A stretch of 45,052 bases of DNA from Bacteroidaceae bacterium (GTDB taxonomy: Bacteria; Bacteroidota; Bacteroidia; Bacteroidales; Bacteroidaceae), in assembly GCA_017622495.1 (NCBI GenBank), contig JAGAQY010000073.1, positions 1-45,052 on the forward strand, given 5' to 3'. This document shows, piece after piece, positions 26,121-34,783 of the stretch. The notes under the pieces were generated by a model, which saw only the letters and a list, made by a program, of their open reading frames with translations, was not told the origin of the DNA and ran no database searches. The first letter of the stretch is position 1; the number at the start of each line of letters is the position of its first letter. The position numbers were made by a program, and so were the translations under genes.

Positions 26121-28082
26121 ATGAAAAAGATAGTATATTCAATCATTGTAATGTTTGGTCTCTTCGTTACGACATCGTGCGAGGATATGCTCATGACGGG
26201 CAATGATAGTATGGTCGTTGAACCTGAATTGGATTCTAAAACCGACTCTGTGTTTTATGCGTTGGGCATTGCCCAGGCCATGCAGCAGTTGGCAGACCAA
26301 TATTTCTTTATTGGAGAGATGCGTGGCGAGTTGGTGACCACGACAGAGCATACCGATAAGAATCTTCGTCAGTTGGCAGACTATTCGGCCACTACAGCCA
26401 ATAAGTATGATAGTGCATACGTGTATTATAAGGTAATCAATAATTGCAACTATTATCTCAAGCATCGCGACAAAGATTTGACCACTGGTGCCGATAATGT
26501 TGTAATCAACGAATATGCTGCAGTTGAGGCTTGGCGTGCATGGGCCTACTTGCAGCTCGCTCGTACGTATGGCGGCAATGAGAGGGGAGTGCCCTTCTAT
26601 ACGGAGCCCCTGACCTCCATCTCGCAGATTGAGGATGCCAACTTCCCTGAACTGACCTTGTCTCAGATTGTAGATTCGCTAGCTCCCTCATTGGAAAAAT
26701 ATTCAGGCTTGCAAGTGCCGAACTTTGGTACAAATTCCTATTCAGTAGGAAACCCTAACTGGAATCCTAATGCAGCGAAGAATATCAGCCCGGAACGGAT
26801 TTTCGTACCGGTAGATGTGATACTTGGCGAGATGTATCTAGAAAACGGACAGTGGTTAGAGGCCGCTCAGCACTATTGCAAATATTTGTGCGACAATAAG
26901 CTGACCTCGGATGAGTATACGGTTTTCCGCTACTTCTGGGCCGCTAACCTCAGTCTTGATTGGTTTGCAGCTGACTTCGAACCATCATATAATCTTATGA
27001 TGGATGCCTATACTCAGATTTATGATAATCTCGCATCTCCAGTGGATGTGTTGACCTATATTCCCATGGCAGTGAGTTCGCAGCGCGGCCAGACCACAAA
27101 TATTCCGTTAGCATTTGGCTATGATTATTATTCGACAGACGTATCCACTGTTTGTCCGCGTGCAGATGAAGTGCAGATTGCCCCTTCGGATACCTATTAT
27201 GAACTTACAGAAGCTTGTGATTTCTATTACTTCCCGGAGAATATGAATGGAACGACATTAGAGCCTAATCCTAATGCTGTAAAGGCGTGCAAGATGGGTG
27301 ATGGACGTGCTGTCTTTGCAGATGAAGACGGTGCGTCTAATCGTGACCGTGCCATTTTGAACCGCGATGCTTCAGATACAACCAAGGTATATATCAGTAA
27401 GATGCGTAATGCCAATGTGTATTTGTTCCGTACATCTACAATTTATCTGCATTTGGCAGAGGCGCTCAATCGTTTGGGACATCCCGATGCAGCATTTGCT
27501 ATCTTACGTAATGGTGTCTCTACCTATTTGGAGCAGTTGGTACCTGGTGCAGGTGGTGTAAATGCCCCCTACCAATATATGACACAAGCATCGGTTGACT
27601 TATTGACAAACGAAGTGCCTTTCCTTAGTGAGGAGAATCGTACTGTATTCGTTCCAGAGAATACATACGGAATTCATCATCATGGTGGTGGATTTGCCAA
27701 TGCAAAAGGTGTTGAGAACAATATGGGTGTAAAGGGTTCGCAGGCTACAGCAGTAGGTTCAAAGAACAATCTTCTTTATCTTCCTGCTCCCATTATCGGT
27801 GCTAAGATGCAGGAGATTTCCGATCGTTTCAATGTTCAGGTGGGTACTACTAAGCAGGACTCAATCAATGCTATGGAGGATATCCTTTGCGATGAGTATG
27901 CCAAGGAGTTTGCTTTCGAGGGTGTCCGCTTCTATGATCTTCAGCGTATTGCTCGTCATAAGAATGAGGCTGGACTCTATGGCTCGGACTTTGGAACCAA
28001 ATGGTTTGCTGATAAGTTGAAGAACAATAATCCACAAACCAACCTGATGGACCCCAAGAATTGGTATCTGCCGTTACAATAA
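26121..28082 (+). CDS. SusD/RagB-type surface lipoprotein, second
   Basis: 653 residues. Lipobox VTTSC with Cys20. N-terminal helices match SusD-like TPR regions (AVEAWRAWAYLQLARTYGGN near 134-153), and the C-terminal signature DEYAKEFAFEGVRFYDLQRI is near 592-611. A segment YGIHHHGGGFANAKG near 516 corresponds to a loop often seen in this subfamily, here His-rich. It serves as the substrate-binding lid for the second SusC. It ends the array; a terminator follows within 35 bases. Confidence 0.92.
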   Translation: MKKIVYSIIVMFGLFVTTSCEDMLMTGNDSMVVEPELDSKTDSVFYALGIAQAMQQLADQYFFIGEMRGELVTTTEHTDKNLRQLADYSATTANKYDSAYVYYKVINNCNYYLKHRDKDLTTGADNVVINEYAAVEAWRAWAYLQLARTYGGNERGVPFYTEPLTSISQIEDANFPELTLSQIVDSLAPSLEKYSGLQVPNFGTNSYSVGNPNWNPNAAKNISPERIFVPVDVILGEMYLENGQWLEAAQHYCKYLCDNKLTSDEYTVFRYFWAANLSLDWFAADFEPSYNLMMDAYTQIYDNLASPVDVLTYIPMAVSSQRGQTTNIPLAFGYDYYSTDVSTVCPRADEVQIAPSDTYYELTEACDFYYFPENMNGTTLEPNPNAVKACKMGDGRAVFADEDGASNRDRAILNRDASDTTKVYISKMRNANVYLFRTSTIYLHLAEALNRLGHPDAAFAILRNGVSTYLEQLVPGAGGVNAPYQYMTQASVDLLTNEVPFLSEENRTVFVPENTYGIHHHGGGFANAKGVENNMGVKGSQATAVGSKNNLLYLPAPIIGAKMQEISDRFNVQVGTTKQDSINAMEDILCDEYAKEFAFEGVRFYDLQRIARHKNEAGLYGSDFGTKWFADKLKNNNPQTNLMDPKNWYLPLQ

Positions 28083-28086
28083 CTTA

Positions 28087-28114
28087 TATACCTCGCTTTT
28101 GTAAGCGGGGTATT
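28087..28114 (+). terminator. Terminator of the FAS1-SusCD array
   Basis: atacctcgctt pairs with aagcggggtat around a short loop, followed by tttt. It is 5 bases past the second susD stop and marks the operon end. Confidence 0.8.
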
Positions 28115-28171
28115 TTGTACAAATAGACAAATAATTATGGCAGAAAACTTGCAGAGATAAATAAAATCCTC

Positions 28172-28180
28172 TATCTTTGC
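28172..28180 (+). promoter_or_regulatory. tRNA-Gln promoter -7 box
   Basis: TATCTTTGC, with TTG at 28149-28151 about 20 bases upstream as the -33 element, 34 bases before the tRNA. Confidence 0.7.
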
Positions 28181-28213
28181 ACCGCTTTTCCGAAAGGAGG
28201 CACACTTGAGGAT

Positions 28214-28284
28214 TGTCCTATGGTGTAATGGTAGCACAACAGGTTTTGGTTCTGTTTGTCTTGGTTCGAATCCAGGTAGGACAA
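28214..28284 (+). tRNA. tRNA-Gln (anticodon TTG)
   Basis: 71 bases fold as a cloverleaf. Acceptor TGTCCTA pairs with TAGGACA. The D arm is GTG...CAC around TAATGGTAG. The anticodon stem ACAGG/TCTGT encloses TTTTGGT, with anticodon TTG at positions 34-36. The T arm is CTTGG-TTCGAAT-CCAGG. The discriminator is A. No CCA end is encoded. It has its own promoter and terminator. Confidence 0.95.
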
Positions 28285-28314
28285 CTTCAAAAAAAGATTT
28301 AAGGGTTAGTGAAG

Positions 28315-28345
28315 AAAGAGATATCTGCAGATATCTCTTTTTTTA
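28315..28345 (+). terminator. tRNA-Gln terminator
   Basis: aaagagatatc (28315-28325) and gatatctcttt (28330-28340) form a perfect stem around TGCA, followed by a T-run. It is 30 bases past the tRNA. Confidence 0.88.
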
Positions 28346-28454
28346 TGTTTGCTCGCTTTTTCGTCTGCCTTGCATTACCTTTGTCCCTATATGTAGATAA
28401 TGAAGCGTGTTACCCATGTGTCGAGCAACAAGTGATAGCTATGTGCAGGATAGT

Positions 28455-29498
28455 ATGTCAGACCTTATCTCTCTCCTGCGATTTCCATTGATGGTGACAG
28501 TGGTGCTTTTGCACTGCTCGTTTGACCTGGTGATGAAGAATGGCATGTTGGAAGATAGTGTGTGCTATGCTGACTATACCTGTTTCCGGCTTTTCGTGAC
28601 GGAGATAACCAATGCTGCAGTAGCACTATTCTTTGTCTTCTCTGGCTATCTGTTTTTCCGGAACGGTACACTTACACTTCACAGCTATGGGAATAAGCTG
28701 CAGAAGCGGTTTTACACCATTTTGTTGCCTTATCTGTTGTGGAGCATCATTTATATAGCTCTCTATTTCGTTGCCCAGCTATTGCTGCCAACGGCTATGG
28801 AGGGAGTGATGAAGCCCGTTACTGACTTTACAATGCGGGATTGGTTCTCGTGCCTTTGGGACGTAGAAGACATTGCACGACGCAATGGACCTATAGTATC
28901 GCAGTTCTGGTATCTCAAGGAGCTTATGATAGCCGTGGTGCTTGCGCCACTGCTGTACGGGGGAGTGCGGTATATAAGGGGATGGTTTTTCTTGGTGCTG
29001 CTGGCCATGTATCTGTTGCCTGTGCCATCGCCTACGGTGGTTGGTATTCTGTTCTTTACGCTGGGAACCTATTTAGGAGTGTACAAAATCAATATTATGT
29101 CAGTTGCATATACATACCGGTGGGTATCGACCCTGCTATTTGTAGGACTCACTACTATGCTCATCGCATTGGGCTGCAATATTGGTGTCATATACCACCT
29201 GGATAGTCTGTTGGGTGCCATGGCCTATGTGGGATGGGGAACCTATATACTTAGGACAAAGCATTCACGCATGCCCACAATACTTGCAGCAAGCAGTTTC
29301 TTCCTTTTTGCATACCACCAGCTCCCTGTAAGGCTAGTTATCAAGATCGCCGCTCCATTTATTATTGAGTCAGGCTTCGGGTATATGGTAGCTCAGTTGG
29401 TAATTTGTGCATTGATGTCGGCGGTGGGTGTTGGGCTCTACTATATACTCAGAACTGTGTTACCGCGCTTCACTGTGCTTTTGTGTGGGGGAAGATAA
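28455..29498 (+). CDS. Acyltransferase family 3 membrane protein
   Basis: 347 residues from ATG 28455 (MSDLISLLRFPLM), chosen because homology begins at once; a GTG at 28407 would add 16 unlikely residues. Around ten hydrophobic segments span the protein. The first carries VVLLHCSFD, where His is the expected catalytic position of this family (compare RxxxxxxVxxxH). FVFSGYLFFRN near residue 60 is also family-typical, as is FAYHQLPVRL near 290. Such proteins transfer acetyl or other acyl groups to surface sugars. No polysaccharide genes lie nearby, so the acceptor is unknown. Confidence 0.87.
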   Translation: MSDLISLLRFPLMVTVVLLHCSFDLVMKNGMLEDSVCYADYTCFRLFVTEITNAAVALFFVFSGYLFFRNGTLTLHSYGNKLQKRFYTILLPYLLWSIIYIALYFVAQLLLPTAMEGVMKPVTDFTMRDWFSCLWDVEDIARRNGPIVSQFWYLKELMIAVVLAPLLYGGVRYIRGWFFLVLLAMYLLPVPSPTVVGILFFTLGTYLGVYKINIMSVAYTYRWVSTLLFVGLTTMLIALGCNIGVIYHLDSLLGAMAYVGWGTYILRTKHSRMPTILAASSFFLFAYHQLPVRLVIKIAAPFIIESGFGYMVAQLVICALMSAVGVGLYYILRTVLPRFTVLLCGGR

Positions 29499-29534
29499 AA
29501 GGATACTTGATTAGGATAATAAATTATAAATCCG

Positions 29535-29543
29535 TACTTTTGC
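29535..29543 (+). promoter_or_regulatory. U32 gene promoter -7 box
   Basis: TACTTTTGC fits TAnnTTTG and ends just 4 bases before the start codon at 29548. Transcription would therefore begin at or within a few bases of the ATG, giving an almost leaderless mRNA. Confidence 0.55.
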
Positions 29544-29547
29544 ATTC

Positions 29548-30828
29548 ATGAATAGGAAAGACTTCGAAATAATGGCTCCCGTAGGTTCGCGCGAATCGCT
29601 GGCAGCGGCGATTCATGCAGGTGCCGACTCTATCTACTTTGGTATTGAGAATCTCAATATGCGTGCCCGATCGGCCAACACATTCGGTATTGACGACTTG
29701 CGCGAGATAGCTGCTACATGTGAAGAACACGGCATCAAGAGCTACCTTACCGTTAATACCATCATTTATGATGAAGACATAGCGTTGATGCGTACTATCG
29801 TAGACGCTGCCCATGAGGCGGGTATTTCGGCCGTGATTGCTGCTGATGTTGCGGTGATGGACTATTGTAATCGCATAGGGCAGGAGGTGCATCTCTCTAC
29901 TCAGTTGAATATTAGCAATGCCGAGGCTCTCAAGTTTTATGCTCGCTTCGCTGATGTAGTAGTGCTGGCTCGAGAGCTTAATCTCAAGCAGGTAAAGGCT
30001 ATATATGATACCATTCAGAAAGAGCAGATCCTTGGCCCAAAAGGCGAACTTATCCGTATCGAGATGTTTTGCCACGGAGCACTCTGCATGGCTGTGTCGG
30101 GTAAGTGCTATCTGAGCCTACACGAATTGGGCGCATCGGCCAATCGTGGTGCATGCATGCAGGTATGCCGCAGAGGGTATGAGGTTACAAGGGATGAAGA
30201 ACCCACTTATCTGCTCAAGGATAAAGAGAGCACTATCGAACTGGAGGTCGACAACAAATATGTAATGTCGCCCAAGGACCTCAAGACGATACGCTTCATG
30301 GATGAAATGATGGATGCGGGAGTACGTGTATTTAAGATTGAAGGCCGTGCCCGCGGTCCCGAATATGTGAAGACTGTGGTAGAATGTTATAGTGAAGCCA
30401 TCAGCAGCTATATCAACGGCACACTCTCCGAGGAGAAAAAAGATGCGTGGGATGAGCGCTTGCGCACCGTATTCAATCGCGGATTTTGGAATGGGTATTA
30501 CTTGGGGCAGCGTCTCGGAGAATGGACTCGTCACTATGGCTCCAATGCTACTGAGCGTAAGATATATGCTGGTAAGGGTATACGCTATTTCTCAAATATC
30601 GGTGTGGCTGAGTTCCTTATTGAGGCGGCCGAACTGCATGTGGGCGATAAACTCCTTATCACTGGACATACCACAGGTGCTATGTATGTGACATTGGACG
30701 AAGCACGTGTGAATCTCAAACCAGTAGATACTGTGAAGAAGGGCGTACACGTATCGTTCAAGGTTCCCGACCGCATACGCCCCAATGACAAGCTATACAT
30801 CATGCGGTCTACGGGGATAGAAGAATAA
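29548..30828 (+). CDS. Peptidase U32 family protein (probable tRNA uridine hydroxylation factor)
   Basis: 426 residues. The family signature EMFCHGALCMAVSGKCYLS is complete near residues 172-190. A second cysteine cluster, RGACMQVCRRGYE, follows near 199-211. Together these Cys residues suggest an iron-sulfur site. The N-terminus EIMAPVGSRESLAAAIHAGA is typical. U32 proteins of the YegQ (TrhP) group take part in 5-hydroxylation of tRNA wobble uridine; others are annotated as collagenases. The full cysteine set and TIM-barrel-like N-terminus favour the tRNA role. The next gene is only 42 bases away and may be co-transcribed. Confidence 0.9.
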   Translation: MNRKDFEIMAPVGSRESLAAAIHAGADSIYFGIENLNMRARSANTFGIDDLREIAATCEEHGIKSYLTVNTIIYDEDIALMRTIVDAAHEAGISAVIAADVAVMDYCNRIGQEVHLSTQLNISNAEALKFYARFADVVVLARELNLKQVKAIYDTIQKEQILGPKGELIRIEMFCHGALCMAVSGKCYLSLHELGASANRGACMQVCRRGYEVTRDEEPTYLLKDKESTIELEVDNKYVMSPKDLKTIRFMDEMMDAGVRVFKIEGRARGPEYVKTVVECYSEAISSYINGTLSEEKKDAWDERLRTVFNRGFWNGYYLGQRLGEWTRHYGSNATERKIYAGKGIRYFSNIGVAEFLIEAAELHVGDKLLITGHTTGAMYVTLDEARVNLKPVDTVKKGVHVSFKVPDRIRPNDKLYIMRSTGIEE

Positions 30829-30870
30829 CTGTAAAAGGAGAATATACACGAATTGCTAAAACAATATACA

Positions 30871-32643
30871 ATGAAAAAGACACTATTACTTGCAGCTCTT
30901 ATCTGTGGTACCTGCTTCATCCAAGCTCAAGACACCTTCACAGAGTTCCCCGACCACAAGACTCCTGTAGCCGAAGAATGGGAAGGGGTGAGGAATATAC
31001 GTGCTGCATGGGGTACAAGCGACGTACGCTATGCATGGCATTCACTCCCCGATATCAAATCTCTGAAACGTAGCGAGACGCTGAGCGCATGGCGTGGCGA
31101 GCGTGTGAGCACTCAGGCTGTCATATACAGCGGTATAGCCACAGATAGCCTAGCACCGCTTACTCTGCAACTCTCATCCTTCAAGAATGGGCGTCATATC
31201 CTACCTGCCGAGGCTGTGAAAGCCTCATTTGTGCGCAATGTGTTGACTGATGCGTGGAGCACTCCTGATGGCCGTGGCGCAGGATGTGGTCACCGTCCCG
31301 ATCACACCATATACGACTCTGCCATGGTGGCTGATATGATTGACCCGCATGCCGAAGCCATAGCCATGGATGCCATGAGCACTCGCTCGGTATGGGTGAG
31401 TTGCCAGGTACCTGCAGATGTCGCTCCCGGTACATATAGCGGTCAGCTTTGCATTAAAGCAGGTAAGCGAACCGTAACCAAGTTGCCCCTATCTATAAAG
31501 GTGTCAGACCGCATATTGCCTGAGCCTAAGGATTGGAAGTTCCACCTCGATCTATGGCAAAATCCTTTCGCTGAGGCCCGCTACTATAATACACCGTTGT
31601 GGAGCGATGCTCACCTTGCAGCTATGCGCCCTTCGATGGAGATGTTGGCGGCTGCCGGACAAAAGGTAATTACTGCCAGTATCATGCACAAACCCTGGAA
31701 CGGGCAGACTGAAGACCACTTTGACTCCATGGTTACGTGGGTGAAAAAACTCGATGGTACATGGGAGTTTGGCTTCGATGTGTTTGATCGTTGGGTTGAG
31801 TTTATGATGGATTGCGGTATTGACCAGCAGATCAACTGCTTCTCCATGATACCCTGGGCACTCAGCTTCCCTTACTACGATGTAGCCTCCAACCGCATGC
31901 AAGTGCTTCGTGCTGCACCTGGCGATGCTGCCTACGAGGATATTTGGGTAGCCATGCTCAAGGCCTTCTCGCAGCATTTGCGTGAGAAGGGATGGTTTTC
32001 TATTACTACAATCGCCATGGATGAGCGCCCCATGCAGGCTATGCAGCGTGCCATGGCTGTCATTCGCAAGGCCGACCCCGAGTTCAAGGTTTCGCTTGCC
32101 GGAAACTATCATCCCGAAATAGAAAATGGTCTTTACGACTACTGTATTGCATTGGACCAGGCCGAATTACTGCCTCGCGAGGTGTTTGAGCGTCGTAAGT
32201 CTGAAGGGAAGAAAACTACAGTATACACATGTTGTTCTACCCATAAACCCAATACCTTCACCTTCTCTGTGCCTGCTGAGGGTGCATGGTATGGTTTTTA
32301 TGTTGCCTATTCGGCTTACGATGGTTATCTACGTTGGGCTTACAATAGTTGGACCAAGGATCCGCTTCATGATACTCGTTTCCGCTCATGGCCTGCAGGC
32401 GACACCTATATGGTGTATCCTTATGGTCGCAGTTCGGTACGTTTCGAGAAACTCATCGAAGGTATACAAGCTAGCGAGAAGGTGCGTATTTTGCGCGAGG
32501 AGTTTGCTGGTGCTGGCGATACAGCCAAACTTGCAGCGCTGAATGCACTGATGGAGAAGTTCAGTTTCAATAGTCAGTATACCGACGATTTCCCTGCTCT
32601 CATACGTCAAGGTCAGCAGGAACTGAATGCGCTGAGCAATTAA
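30871..32643 (+). CDS. Secreted GH123-like (DUF4091) glycoside hydrolase
   Basis: 590 residues from ATG 30871 (MKKTLLLAALICG); an in-frame start at 30853 would only add a six-residue extension. A signal peptide ends near FIQAQ. The N-terminal beta domain (about 20-225) ends in LPLSIKVSDRILPEPKDWKF. The catalytic TIM-barrel-like part follows: HLDLWQNPFAEARYYN near 229, then TIAMDERPM with Asp384-Glu385. That Asp-Glu pair matches the position used by GH123 beta-N-acetylgalactosaminidases with substrate-assisted catalysis. A C-terminal tail lies past 500. The likely substrate is a beta-GalNAc glycan, but DUF4091 proteins are divergent and the substrate is unproven. Confidence 0.8.
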   Translation: MKKTLLLAALICGTCFIQAQDTFTEFPDHKTPVAEEWEGVRNIRAAWGTSDVRYAWHSLPDIKSLKRSETLSAWRGERVSTQAVIYSGIATDSLAPLTLQLSSFKNGRHILPAEAVKASFVRNVLTDAWSTPDGRGAGCGHRPDHTIYDSAMVADMIDPHAEAIAMDAMSTRSVWVSCQVPADVAPGTYSGQLCIKAGKRTVTKLPLSIKVSDRILPEPKDWKFHLDLWQNPFAEARYYNTPLWSDAHLAAMRPSMEMLAAAGQKVITASIMHKPWNGQTEDHFDSMVTWVKKLDGTWEFGFDVFDRWVEFMMDCGIDQQINCFSMIPWALSFPYYDVASNRMQVLRAAPGDAAYEDIWVAMLKAFSQHLREKGWFSITTIAMDERPMQAMQRAMAVIRKADPEFKVSLAGNYHPEIENGLYDYCIALDQAELLPREVFERRKSEGKKTTVYTCCSTHKPNTFTFSVPAEGAWYGFYVAYSAYDGYLRWAYNSWTKDPLHDTRFRSWPAGDTYMVYPYGRSSVRFEKLIEGIQASEKVRILREEFAGAGDTAKLAALNALMEKFSFNSQYTDDFPALIRQGQQELNALSN

Positions 32644-32668
32644 TTCATACATACTGATGGCGCAAAAG

Positions 32669-32715
32669 ATGCGGCAAAGAGCCTTGAAAAGAGGGTTTCT
32701 TGCCGCATTTCTTTT
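32669..32715 (+). terminator. Terminator after the DUF4091 gene
   Basis: atgcggcaa (32669-32677) pairs with ttgccgcat (32700-32708), followed by ttcttttat. The loop is long (22 bases). It isolates the DUF4091 gene from ychF. Confidence 0.65.
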
Positions 32716-32770
32716 ATAATGAGATTTTTTTGAGTAATTTCGCGCTCAAAATAATAATACAAGATAAGAT

Positions 32771-33874
32771 ATGGCATTACAATGTGGTATAGTAGGACTC
32801 CCCAATGTGGGTAAGTCGACCCTTTTCAACTGCTTGTCAAACGCTAAGGCGCAGGCGGCAAACTTTCCCTTCTGTACAATCGAACCCAATGTGGGCGTCA
32901 TCACGGTGCCCGACGACCGACTCACTAAGTTGGCCGAGTTGGTGCATCCGGGGCGTATCGTACCCACCACTGTGGAGATTGTTGATATTGCTGGTCTCGT
33001 GAAGGGTGCGAGCAAGGGCGAGGGATTGGGCAACAAGTTTCTGGCCAATATTCGTGAAACTGACGCCATCATCCACGTGCTCCGCTGCTTCGACGATGAT
33101 AATGTGACCCATGTGGATGGTTCTGTAGATCCCGTGCGCGACAAGGAGATTATTGATGCCGAGCTGCAGATCAAGGACCTCGAGACCATAGAACAGCGCA
33201 TACAGAAAGTGCAGAAGCAGGCTACCACAGGTGGCGACAAGCAGGCCAAGCTGCAATACGAAGTATTGTGCAAGTACCGCGACGCGTTGGTGCAGGGCAA
33301 GTCGGCTCGTAGTGTTTCTTTTGACACCAAGGATGAGCAGAAGGCAGCCAAGGAGCTCTTCCTCCTGACATCGAAGCCGGTGCTCTACGTTTGCAATGTT
33401 GACGAAGGCAGTGCCATCAATGGCAACAAGTATGTGGAGCAGGTGCGTGAGGCCATCAAGGAGGAAAATGCCGAACTACTCATCGTAGCGGCCAAGACTG
33501 AGGCCGATATCGCTGAATTGGACACCTACGAGGATCGTCAGATGTTCCTTGCCGAGGTAGGACTCGAGGAATCGGGTGTGGCTCGCCTCATCAAGGCAGC
33601 TTATGCGCTGCTCGACCTTGAGACCTTCATCACCGCCGGTGAGATGGAGGTGAAGGCATGGACCTACCGCAAGGGTTGGAAGGCTCCGCAGTGTGCCGGT
33701 GTCATCCATACTGACTTCGAGAAGGGCTTTATCCGTGCCGAGGTCATCAAGTACGACGACTACATCAAGTATGGCTCCGAGGCAGCTGTGCGTGAAGCTG
33801 GAAAGCTCTCTGTGGAAGGCAAGGAGTATGTCGTGCAGGATGGCGACATCATGCACTTCAGGTTTAACGTGTAA
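32771..33874 (+). CDS. ychF: Redox-regulated ATPase YchF (Ola1 family)
   Basis: 367 residues. YchF is a TRAFAC-class P-loop protein that prefers ATP, binds ribosomes and affects the oxidative stress response. The P-loop is GLPNVGKSTLFN near 8-19. The G2 region is NFPFCTIEPN, G3 is DIAGLVKGASKGEGLGNKFL near 73-92, and the altered G4 reads CNVDE, a hallmark of the ATP-preferring Ola1/YchF group. The C-terminal TGS domain ends in HFRFNV. Length is standard. The gene is intact. Confidence 0.97.
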   Translation: MALQCGIVGLPNVGKSTLFNCLSNAKAQAANFPFCTIEPNVGVITVPDDRLTKLAELVHPGRIVPTTVEIVDIAGLVKGASKGEGLGNKFLANIRETDAIIHVLRCFDDDNVTHVDGSVDPVRDKEIIDAELQIKDLETIEQRIQKVQKQATTGGDKQAKLQYEVLCKYRDALVQGKSARSVSFDTKDEQKAAKELFLLTSKPVLYVCNVDEGSAINGNKYVEQVREAIKEENAELLIVAAKTEADIAELDTYEDRQMFLAEVGLEESGVARLIKAAYALLDLETFITAGEMEVKAWTYRKGWKAPQCAGVIHTDFEKGFIRAEVIKYDDYIKYGSEAAVREAGKLSVEGKEYVVQDGDIMHFRFNV

Positions 33875-33920
33875 CTAATTATAAACAGTGAACATTTAAG
33901 GTTGATGAGAACTTCCAACC

Positions 33921-33955
33921 GGCTACTCCTAATTCCTAACTCCTAATTATAAACA
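33921..33955 (+). repeat. Word repeat in the lgt leader
   Basis: The word cctaa recurs with small changes in tactcctaattcctaact and cctaattataaac. The last copy, taattataaaca, also occurs at about 33876-33888, just after the ychF stop, making a direct repeat that brackets the ychF-lgt gap. Confidence 0.6.
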
Positions 33956-34770
33956 TGATTACCTGGAATCCCCCTCTTGGCATTGGCCCGATACGTTTCT
34001 ACGCCCTCTTCTGGATGATAGGACTCGCTGGAGCCTACTTCGTAGTACAGAAACTCTACAGGGATCAAAAGATAAAGGAAGAGCAGTTTGAGCCTTTGTT
34101 CTTTTATTGCTTCTTCGGCATCCTCATCGGTTCGCGCTTGGGTCACTGCCTGTTCTACGAACCTGCCTATTATCTGTCCAGTTTTCCCCATTTCATCGAG
34201 ATGCTCCTGCCTATCCGCTTCACGGATTCGGGCGTACGCCTTATCGGTTATCAGGGGCTGGCTAGCCATGGTGGCACCCTGGGACTGATGATAGCCCTGT
34301 GGCTCTATGTGCGCAAGTACAAGGTGCCCTTGTGGACAGTGCTCGACAATATAGCCATTGCCACACCTGTCACTGCCTGCTGCATCCGCTTGGGCAATCT
34401 GATGAACTCCGAGATTATTGGCCGTCCTACTAGTGGTGACTTCGGATTCATCTTCACACAAGTCGACATGCTGCCGCGCCATCCAGCTCAGCTCTATGAA
34501 GCTATTGCGTACTTGTTGTTCGGACTCATCAGCTGGTATCTCTATAAGCATATGCCCCGCAAGGTGGGAACAGGTTTCTTTTTTGGCTACTGCCTCACCA
34601 CCATCTTCACTTTCCGTTTCTTCGTGGAGTTCCTCAAAGAGGTGCAGTCAGATTTCGAGGTAGGCATGCCACTCGATATGGGCCAGCTCCTCAGCATCCC
34701 CTTCGTCGTGCTCGGTGTATGGTGTATGGTGAATAGTTTTAGGGGCAAGAGTGCAGCGAAAAGCCGATAA
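33955..34770 (+). CDS. lgt: Prolipoprotein diacylglyceryl transferase
   Basis: 271 residues, about seven membrane segments. Lgt moves diacylglycerol from phosphatidylglycerol to the lipobox cysteine of prolipoproteins at the inner membrane. It is therefore required upstream for the SusD and FAS1 lipoproteins of this window. [15 protein letters not shown] near residue 100, the signature [14 protein letters not shown] near 145-158, and RHPAQLYE near 177 are conserved. The length is normal. The ATG at 33955 directly follows an AT-rich repeat. The exporter gene begins 13 bases after the stop. Confidence 0.97.
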   Translation: MITWNPPLGIGPIRFYALFWMIGLAGAYFVVQKLYRDQKIKEEQFEPLFFYCFFGILIGSRLGHCLFYEPAYYLSSFPHFIEMLLPIRFTDSGVRLIGYQGLASHGGTLGLMIALWLYVRKYKVPLWTVLDNIAIATPVTACCIRLGNLMNSEIIGRPTSGDFGFIFTQVDMLPRHPAQLYEAIAYLLFGLISWYLYKHMPRKVGTGFFFGYCLTTIFTFRFFVEFLKEVQSDFEVGMPLDMGQLLSIPFVVLGVWCMVNSFRGKSAAKSR

Positions 34771-34783
34771 AGTCGTTCTCAAG

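Noticed and set aside
10377..28082. Calling the array a polysaccharide utilization locus
   Set aside because: No carbohydrate-active enzyme, sulfatase or sensor regulator is within it, so the substrate class cannot be claimed.
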